This document shows positions 31,346 through 36,893 of a stretch of DNA of 39,094 bases, one piece after another; within the stretch, counting starts at the first letter, position 1; each line of letters opens with the position of its first letter. Location: positions 1-39,094 of the forward strand of contig OMVL01000022.1 of NCBI GenBank assembly GCA_900314485.1, in the 5' to 3' direction. Origin of the DNA: an uncultured Eubacteriales bacterium. Lineage in GTDB: Bacteria > Bacillota > Clostridia > Oscillospirales > Oscillospiraceae. Made by a program: the position numbers and the translations under genes. The notes below the pieces were generated by a model. It did not search any database. It was not told where the DNA came from and saw nothing but the letters and a program-made list of their open reading frames with translations.

Positions 31346-32767
31346 TCATCTGTCCTCCTTCTGACCCGGATCGTTCTGTTCTGCCCGATCCGTTTCCGCT
31401 TTATGGTCACAGCTCACCGCTGCTGTCCCCTGTTCCTGCTCCTGTAAGCGGAGATTGCGCACCGCCTCTGCCGGGTCCTTAATAAACCACAGCTGACCCA
31501 GCAGAGTCTGGTCGTCCACGATCCCCTTGAGGCTGGTGACCAGCTGTACCCGCTCCGCCTCGTTGATGGGGAGATTGACCGTGAACACCACGTCCACATT
31601 TTCCACCGAGACCGGGCGCATCTCGCCCTTCACCGTCAGCCAGTGGTTATAGAGCCGGAAGCGCTCCTTTAACCCCTGCTCCATCTGCCCCACCTTGTTC
31701 TTTGCCATCTGATCCATGGCCAAAAGCTTCAGCTTCAGCGCCTGTCCGGAGGCGTTGCCGGAAAACCGCTCGTCGGAGAGATCCACCGTCAACGTCATTT
31801 TGTGCATCTCCCTGACCAGGGCCTCGGCCAGCACCTGTACACCTGCCTCGTCAAAGGTCTTTTGGATGTACTCCGCTCTGGCGTCCAGCGGCGCTCCGTC
31901 GATAAACCGCTCTTTGAGCAGTTTTTCCTCCTCGCCGGGGGCCAGCGTCATGCCGAAAAAGACCAGGAGGGCATCCACAAACTTTTTCTTGTCAGTGAGC
32001 CGGCTGGACATCAGCCCGTCATAGGCGTCGATCAGGCTCATGATCTGCTCAAAGTCCCCCTGACGCTCTGCGTTATTTTCGTAAGCGATCACCGGCACCG
32101 CGCCAAAATAATGATCGATGGCCGGGCTGACAGGATGAAACAGCGCCGTCTCCAGATCGCCGCTGCGGTAGTCCCTCCGAGTCCGGTCGGTGTAGCAGGT
32201 CACGGCGTAATACCGCTCCCCGCTGGGCGTCTCCTGCCGGTCCCAGAGGAGGGCAAAGAGCTTGTTGTGCTCCACCGAGGTGTCGCAGACCAAAATGCCG
32301 TTTCTCGGGTCAATGGCGGCGCTTCTGGGCCGGGGATCCGTCTCACTGGAGGCATAGCACAGCTCCAGGCAGTCTCCCATAATGCCCATGGTCCGGCCGA
32401 TCTCCCGGTCCGTCCGGCTGATGTGCTGTCGGTCGTAGCAACCCAGCAGCGGAGTCAGGTCCAGCCTGGGGGCAGCGCCCAGCCCCTTTGTCTCCTGCCA
32501 GGCACAGGGGTTTGCGTCATACTTGACGCCCTCCCCCAGGTAGTAACCCAGGGCGATGTCCACCACATACTTGGCGTAGTTGACGGCCACCCGCACTTCC
32601 TCCCGGTCGCCCGGCCGGTGGAAAATATCGTGGTCTCCCCGGTAGTACCGGTCCAGTCTGCCGTAGCGGCCATTGGCGATCTCCGCCTTGCGGATGCACC
32701 AGCGGAGCACGTCGGCGGGCAGATCCTCCACGTCGGGGACCTGGCTTTTGTCCAGATATAAGATCAT
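31346..32767 (-). CDS. Phage portal protein (SPP1 gp6-like)
   Basis: A 473-residue portal subunit; twelve form the DNA entry channel at one capsid vertex. Recognisable parts are the N-terminal YYRGDHDIF block, VNYAKYVVDIALGYYLGEGV, a YDRQHISRTDREIGRTMGIMG helix and IEHNK-like VEHNKLFALLWDR region. The central IMSLIDAYDGLMSSRLTDKKKFVDALLVFFG stem helices and GQALKLKLL follow. The end is Gln/Asp-rich. It follows the large terminase gene by 17 bp on the minus strand. No minor head protein gene (gp7-like) follows it, unlike in SPP1. Confidence 0.88.
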   Translation of the reverse strand: MILYLDKSQVPDVEDLPADVLRWCIRKAEIANGRYGRLDRYYRGDHDIFHRPGDREEVRVAVNYAKYVVDIALGYYLGEGVKYDANPCAWQETKGLGAAPRLDLTPLLGCYDRQHISRTDREIGRTMGIMGDCLELCYASSETDPRPRSAAIDPRNGILVCDTSVEHNKLFALLWDRQETPSGERYYAVTCYTDRTRRDYRSGDLETALFHPVSPAIDHYFGAVPVIAYENNAERQGDFEQIMSLIDAYDGLMSSRLTDKKKFVDALLVFFGMTLAPGEEEKLLKERFIDGAPLDARAEYIQKTFDEAGVQVLAEALVREMHKMTLTVDLSDERFSGNASGQALKLKLLAMDQMAKNKVGQMEQGLKERFRLYNHWLTVKGEMRPVSVENVDVVFTVNLPINEAERVQLVTSLKGIVDDQTLLGQLWFIKDPAEAVRNLRLQEQEQGTAAVSCDHKAETDRAEQNDPGQKEDR

Positions 32768-32784
32768 GTCTCTCTTCCTTTCTG

Positions 32785-34032
32785 TTACAGCCCCTTGGGG
32801 CGTTTTTTCACCCTCGCCTGATTCCTCTGTAAAACTGTGCTGACAAAATACCGCACGGCGTCCATACAGTGGTCGTTGTCCTTCACCGGCCGGTCCTGGC
32901 CCGTTCCGTCCTCGTCCCAGACGTAGGCCAGAAATTCCGACTGGGTGTGCTTACAGTTCCGGTCAAACAGCAGCCTGCCCTCCTGTAAGAGCTGCCCCAC
33001 CCTGCGGATGCCGGTGAGCACCTGATTGTCCGCTCCCAAAATAGCCCAGCCCCGCTGCCGCAGCAGGGCGATAAAGCTGGCTGCCGAGGGATCGACGATA
33101 ATTGCTCTGGGCTTGAGACCCTCCAAAAACCGCTCCAGATCGTCGGCATACTCTCCGTCCGTCTTCTGCCGCATCTGCTCCCGGCCGGACCAGTAGTACT
33201 CCTTCACGCAGTACCACTTTCTGTCCCTGCCCTGCCGCCAGAGGAGGAACACGGTGGGATTTTGCGTACCGTAGTCAACGGACACGTATCCTCCCTCCTC
33301 CAACTCCGGCAGCCGGGAGACCATGTGCCGCTTTGGGTCGAACATATCGTAAATCTGCCCCTGGGCCGCCACCCACAGGCCCTGCACATACCGTTGGTAA
33401 AATACGCCGCTGTACAGCCGCTCGTACCGTCTCCGGATGGCGGAGGACAGGGCGGGGTTGTCCCCCATAGTGAAGTGAAGATAGAGGAGGTTCCGCTCCC
33501 TTGCCCGCAGCACCCAGCTCTTGTAAAACCAGTGCTCCGGGCCCTCCGGGTTGCAGTTGAAGAAGAACTTCGACCCCTCCACGCTGCACCTTGCCAGGGC
33601 CTGCTCCACAAAGGACCGTGGCATCAGGGCCACCTCGTCAAAGAGGACGCCTGAGAGCGTCATGCCCTGAATAAGGGCATAGCTCCCCTCGTCCTTGCCG
33701 CCGAACAGATAGTAGTCATTGCGCCTGCCGTTCATGGAAATGGTGAGCCTGTTCTCGCTGCGCCGCTCCTCAATTTGACAGATGCCCTCCAGCCACTGGG
33801 GCAGCAGACCCGTCACGTTCCGCCGCAGGCTCTCAATGGTCTTTCCGCACAGGGCAAAGCGCTGGTTCTCAAATCGCTCCATGCTCCACAGCACAAAGCT
33901 GAGGGCCATGCAGACCGTCTTGCCCGAGCGCACCGAGCCGTCGCAGATGATCCCGTCACAGCTCCGGTATTTGTTCTGCTTCCACCAGGTCAGCGTCAAT
34001 TTCTGCCTGGGACTGAACGCTCTGTACTGCAT
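32785..34032 (-). CDS. Phage terminase large subunit
   Basis: The packaging motor, 415 residues from the chosen ATG. The Walker A motif GSVRSGKT is at 32-39, Walker B with catalytic Glu at 128-133 (GVLFDE) and the motif III-like FNCNPEG follows. The nuclease domain shows VDYGTQNPT with Asp253, IIVDPSAASF and the late NDHCMDAVRYF with its Asp. Both halves look intact. The start has GGAGG 3 nt upstream and a second GGAGG 12 nt away, inside the small terminase gene, which overlaps it by 77 bp. It belongs to the PBSX/SPP1-type terminase 3 group by look. Confidence 0.92.
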   Translation of the reverse strand: MQYRAFSPRQKLTLTWWKQNKYRSCDGIICDGSVRSGKTVCMALSFVLWSMERFENQRFALCGKTIESLRRNVTGLLPQWLEGICQIEERRSENRLTISMNGRRNDYYLFGGKDEGSYALIQGMTLSGVLFDEVALMPRSFVEQALARCSVEGSKFFFNCNPEGPEHWFYKSWVLRARERNLLYLHFTMGDNPALSSAIRRRYERLYSGVFYQRYVQGLWVAAQGQIYDMFDPKRHMVSRLPELEEGGYVSVDYGTQNPTVFLLWRQGRDRKWYCVKEYYWSGREQMRQKTDGEYADDLERFLEGLKPRAIIVDPSAASFIALLRQRGWAILGADNQVLTGIRRVGQLLQEGRLLFDRNCKHTQSEFLAYVWDEDGTGQDRPVKDNDHCMDAVRYFVSTVLQRNQARVKKRPKGL

Positions 34033-34477
34033 CTCCCTCCAGCACCTCCTCCTGCCAGTTTCCAAGGGCCTGAAAGAGATTGTTCTCCGGCGTCTCCTCC
34101 GGCCCGGCGTCATCCGCTGCGTCCCAGACCTCCGGTTTTCGCCGCTTCAGCCACAGGCTGATGGCTGTCACGCTGGGACTGACCTCCTTTTCCGTGGTCA
34201 CCAGCTTGTCTCCCTTGTCCGACTGCTCCGTCTTTTCCTCCACGCAGCGGTATCCCAGCGCCGCCTTTAAGAGGGCGTCCTCCACCTGATAGTCGGTCAT
34301 CTCTCCCGTGAGGGACAGGGCCTCTCCAATGGCGGGATACCTTTTCCGCCACAGGGTCAGCGTCAGCGGTTTGATCCCCATCCGCCGGGCGATCTCCCGG
34401 TCGGAAACGCCGTCCCTGGCCCAGCCCCGCAGCAGTGTCAGATACCTGGGGCTCTGCCATAGCTCCCCTTGCTTCAA
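33956..34477 (-). CDS. Phage terminase small subunit
   Basis: A 173-residue DNA-recognition subunit. The N-terminal helix-turn-helix reads LRGWARDGVSDREIARRMG followed by KPLTLTLWRKRYP. A central helical region (VEDALLKAALGYRC) and a KRRKPEVWDA segment typical of SPP1-like small terminases come next, then an acidic C-terminus. The start is a TTG with GGAGG 7 nt upstream; the frame is open another 59 codons but that stretch has no coding character and would include the promoter region. It is the first gene of the phage block and overlaps the large subunit gene by 77 bp. Confidence 0.8.
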   Translation of the reverse strand: MKQGELWQSPRYLTLLRGWARDGVSDREIARRMGIKPLTLTLWRKRYPAIGEALSLTGEMTDYQVEDALLKAALGYRCVEEKTEQSDKGDKLVTTEKEVSPSVTAISLWLKRRKPEVWDAADDAGPEETPENNLFQALGNWQEEVLEGDAVQSVQSQAEIDADLVEAEQIPEL

Positions 34478-34509
34478 TCCAGCCCCTCCTTTCCTCTTGT
34501 CTGCCTCAG

Positions 34510-34538
34510 ATTCTAGTACATATGTTCGATTTTTGAAA
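34510..34538 (-). promoter_or_regulatory. Candidate phage-block promoter with LexA-like box
   Basis: On the minus strand TTTCAA, 17-nt spacer, TAGAAT, starting 33 nt before the TTG start. Inside the spacer lies CGAACATATGTACT (34515-34528), close to the Firmicutes LexA box CGAAC-N4-GTTCG: the left half is perfect, the right half matches three of five. A repressor bound there would cover the promoter. Confidence 0.4.
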
Positions 34539-34559
34539 TGCAAATTTCCTTCTTTCTCT

Positions 34560-34610
34560 CCGCATTTTCTCCTTTTCTCTTTCCATCTCCCCCTGTTGCG
34601 CAAAATGCGG
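34560..34610. repeat. 9-bp inverted repeat around a polypyrimidine tract
   Basis: CCGCATTTT (34560-34568) and AAAATGCGG (34602-34610) are perfect inverted repeats 33 nt apart. The DNA between and to the left (about 34545-34594) is almost all pyrimidine on the plus strand. It lies in the 249-bp gap between small terminase and the RNA methyltransferase gene. Confidence 0.6.
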
Positions 34611-34679
34611 CCCCTCCCAAGCCGGGAGAGACCCCATTTAAAATTATTCCCCAATTTATGGCAACAGGCCCTGCATATG

Positions 34680-34688
34680 TGCTATAAT
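34680..34688 (+). promoter_or_regulatory. Extended -10 promoter of the RNA methyltransferase gene
   Basis: TGCTATAAT is an extended -10 (TGnTATAAT) on the plus strand, 38 nt before the ATG. No good -35 is seen at 17 nt. A second TATAAT follows at 34695-34700. Confidence 0.6.
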
Positions 34689-34726
34689 CAATTATATAAT
34701 GTAGAAATGACACAGAGGTGCCGACA

Positions 34727-35491
34727 ATGGATCGAATCGAACGCATCACCAGCCGCTCCAATCCCCTGGTATCCCATATCCGCAAGCTGGAGAAGGACCG
34801 GGCCTATCGCCGTGAGGCAGGACTGTTTCTCTGTGACGGCATAAAGCTCTATGAAGAGGCCCTGCGCTGGAGGGGGCAGATCGACACCGTCGTCTTCACC
34901 CCTGACCGCAGGCCGGAGCGGATCCCCTCCGGCGTCCGGGCCGTCCAAGTGCCGGCAAGTCTCATGTCCGCCCTCTCCCCCGCCAAGACCCCCCAGGGTC
35001 TGCTCTTCCTCTGCCGCCAGCCCCGGACGGAGCTGCCCGACAGGTTGACCGGAACGCGCTATCTGGTGCTGGACGGTTTGCAGGACCCGGGCAATGTGGG
35101 CACCATCTGGCGCACCGCCGACGCCTTTGGGGCAGACGGCCTGATTTTGACCCGCAGCTGCGCCGACCCCTGGAGCAGCAAAACCGTTCGTGCCACCATG
35201 GGGGCCGCCTTCCGCCTCCCCGTCTGGGAGGCAGCGCCCCAGGAACTGGCCGCCGCCCTGGATGCCGCTCACATCCCCCTCTACGGCACCGCCCTGCGTG
35301 CAGACACCGTAGATCTGCGCACCTATGACGGCAGCCCTGCCGCCGTGGTCATCGGCAACGAGGGCAGCGGCATCTCAGAGGAGGTGCTCTCCCTCTGCCG
35401 CCAGACCTGGAAGATTCCTATGGAGTCAAAATGCGAATCCCTCAACGCCGCTGCCGCCGCCGCTGTGGTGCTGTGGGAGCTGTATAGATAA
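34727..35491 (+). CDS. TrmH/SpoU-family RNA 2'-O-methyltransferase
   Basis: A 254-residue SPOUT enzyme that methylates a ribose 2'-OH in rRNA or tRNA. The N-terminal substrate-binding domain (NPLVSHIRKLEKDRAYRRE, FLCDGIKLYEEAL) is typical of the RlmB/YsgA type. The three SPOUT motifs are present: GNVGTIWRTADAFGADG, VVIGNEGSGISEEV and SLNAAAAAAVVLWE, which form the SAM-binding knot. GAGGTG lies 6 nt before the ATG chosen here; a GTG three codons earlier is part of that site. It diverges from the phage block and is followed 21 bp later by dprA. The exact RNA target cannot be read. Confidence 0.92.
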   Translation: MDRIERITSRSNPLVSHIRKLEKDRAYRREAGLFLCDGIKLYEEALRWRGQIDTVVFTPDRRPERIPSGVRAVQVPASLMSALSPAKTPQGLLFLCRQPRTELPDRLTGTRYLVLDGLQDPGNVGTIWRTADAFGADGLILTRSCADPWSSKTVRATMGAAFRLPVWEAAPQELAAALDAAHIPLYGTALRADTVDLRTYDGSPAAVVIGNEGSGISEEVLSLCRQTWKIPMESKCESLNAAAAAAVVLWELYR

Positions 35492-35512
35492 AGCAAAAGC
35501 GAGGTGGATCAA

Positions 35513-36796
35513 ATGCTCTCTTCCGTCAAATACTGGCTCTGGCTCACCGACCTGCTGGAGCCTTCCGCCGCCTGGGCGGTATTTTGCCATTTCGGATCCC
35601 CGGAGCGGGCCTATTTCTCCGACCCGGAGGAGTATGAGCGCATTGAGGGACTCTCTCCTCAGCAGCGTGGGCTGCTCCACGACAAGTCCACCTCCGCCGC
35701 TGAGGCTTTGATGGCCCGGTGCGACAGCAAGAATATCCGCATTCTCACCTTTTCCGATACCGACTTTCCGGAGCGGCTGCGCAATATCGACGTGCCGCCC
35801 CTGGTCCTCTATCTCCGCGGCAGGATGGTCCGCTTTGACGAGCGGGCTGTCATCGCCATGGCCGGCACCAGAAGGGCCACCCCTTACGGTGCCAAAATGG
35901 CCACAGACTTTGCCCGGGACATCTCCAAAGGCGGCGGCGTAGTGGCCACCGGCATCGTCACCGGCTGCGATGAAAACGCGGTCATCGGCGCTCTGCTGGG
36001 CGGCGGCCCCCTGGTCTGCGTGGTGGCAGGCGGCGTGGACCTCCCCTATTACGACACAGAGGCAAACCGCATCCTCATGGAGCAGATCACCTCCATCGGC
36101 TGCATCCTCAGCGAGGCGCCTGTCGGCACACCGCACAAAGGCACCTACTTCCGCCGCCGGAATACGATCCTCTGCGGACTCTCCGTCGGCCTGCTCTGTG
36201 TAGAGGCAGGCGTGCGCAGCGGCACTTTGGGGGTGGCCGAGCTGGCCATGGGGCAGGGCAAGGACATTTTTGCCATTCCCGCCAACCTCAGCGCTCCCAT
36301 GTCCGCCGGCACCAATGAACTGCTGCGCCAGGGGCTGGCCAGTCCTGTTTTGTCGGCAAAGGACATCCTGTCCCGCTATTCCTATCTTCTCCCCGCCACG
36401 CCCAGGCAGCCGGACACCACCCACTTCCGGGTGGTCCACATCCCCGGCAAGCGGCAGCACCGCACCCGTCCCCAAGGAGCGGAGCAGACCCCTCCAAAAG
36501 AAAAAATCGCCCCCTCAGCTCCGGTAAAAACCGCAGATTTGCCGGAAAAAGGGGTTGACACGTTCACAAACTCCCGCTATATTGAGTTATTAGACGCTTC
36601 CGACCGCTGGAATCAGGAGGAAAAGGCCCTGTTAAAGGCCCTGATCGACCGTCCTGCCACGGCGGAGTCCCTCATTGCCGCCACCGAGCTGAACGCCGGG
36701 CTGGTCTCTGCCACATTGACCATGCTCACCGTCAGCGGCGCCGTAGAGGAGTGCTCTGGCGGACGTTTCCGGCTGCTGCGGTCGGCATTGGAATAA
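35513..36796 (+). CDS. dprA: DNA-processing protein DprA, divergent
   Basis: DprA protects incoming single-stranded DNA and loads RecA during natural transformation. The 427-residue protein has an N-terminal HhH/SAM-like part, the central Rossmann domain with GTRRATPYGAKMA, a Gly-rich ALLGGGPLVCVVAGGVDLPYY, YFRRRNTILCGLS and VRSGTLGVAELA. A C-terminal winged helix follows (about 360-427). It differs from the usual pattern where DprA has SGLAxGID-AAH: here the sequence is TGIVTGCDENAV, so the Ile and the His are replaced. A proline- and lysine-rich linker of about 55 residues precedes the winged helix. GAGGTG lies 6 nt before the ATG. dprA next to topA is a common order. Confidence 0.92.
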   Translation: MLSSVKYWLWLTDLLEPSAAWAVFCHFGSPERAYFSDPEEYERIEGLSPQQRGLLHDKSTSAAEALMARCDSKNIRILTFSDTDFPERLRNIDVPPLVLYLRGRMVRFDERAVIAMAGTRRATPYGAKMATDFARDISKGGGVVATGIVTGCDENAVIGALLGGGPLVCVVAGGVDLPYYDTEANRILMEQITSIGCILSEAPVGTPHKGTYFRRRNTILCGLSVGLLCVEAGVRSGTLGVAELAMGQGKDIFAIPANLSAPMSAGTNELLRQGLASPVLSAKDILSRYSYLLPATPRQPDTTHFRVVHIPGKRQHRTRPQGAEQTPPKEKIAPSAPVKTADLPEKGVDTFTNSRYIELLDASDRWNQEEKALLKALIDRPATAESLIAATELNAGLVSATLTMLTVSGAVEECSGGRFRLLRSALE

Positions 36797-36824
36797 CCGG
36801 GCGTCTTCCGTAACTCGTATCTGC

Positions 36825-36844
36825 GGGCGGAACAGGATCCGCCC
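36825..36844 (+). terminator. Weak hairpin(s) between dprA and topA
   Basis: GGGCGGA and TCCGCCC pair over 7 bp with a 6-nt loop, followed by TACTTT. A second hairpin, GGGACG/CGTCCC, follows at 36852-36873. Neither has a strong T-run; together they may attenuate rather than end transcription into topA. No promoter was recognised in this 97-bp gap. Confidence 0.4.
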
Positions 36845-36893
36845 TACTTTGGGGACGGATCCCTTTTCGTCCCAATTCGGAGGCTAATCATCT

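Larger units (their letters stand above)
25630..34477 (-). mobile_element. Partial siphophage structural block (prophage remnant or domesticated module)
   Basis: Thirteen co-directional genes from small terminase to a DUF6711-like tail protein form an intact head-and-tail core: DNA packaging, portal, scaffold, capsid, connectors, tail tube, tail chaperones and tape measure. All open frames look undamaged and tightly spaced or overlapping. Missing are integrase, repressor, replication, holin/endolysin, distal tail/baseplate and fibre genes. The block lies directly between a housekeeping RNA methyltransferase gene (divergent) and a Ca2+-ATPase gene. I searched the two edges by eye for direct repeats that could be att sites and found none. 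Intact genes with lost lysogeny and lysis functions fit either a recent truncation or retention for a host purpose. Confidence 0.85.

Noticed and set aside
25560..34720. att site direct repeats around the phage block
   Set aside because: Comparing 25510-25632 with 34480-34720 by eye gave no direct repeat longer than a few bases.
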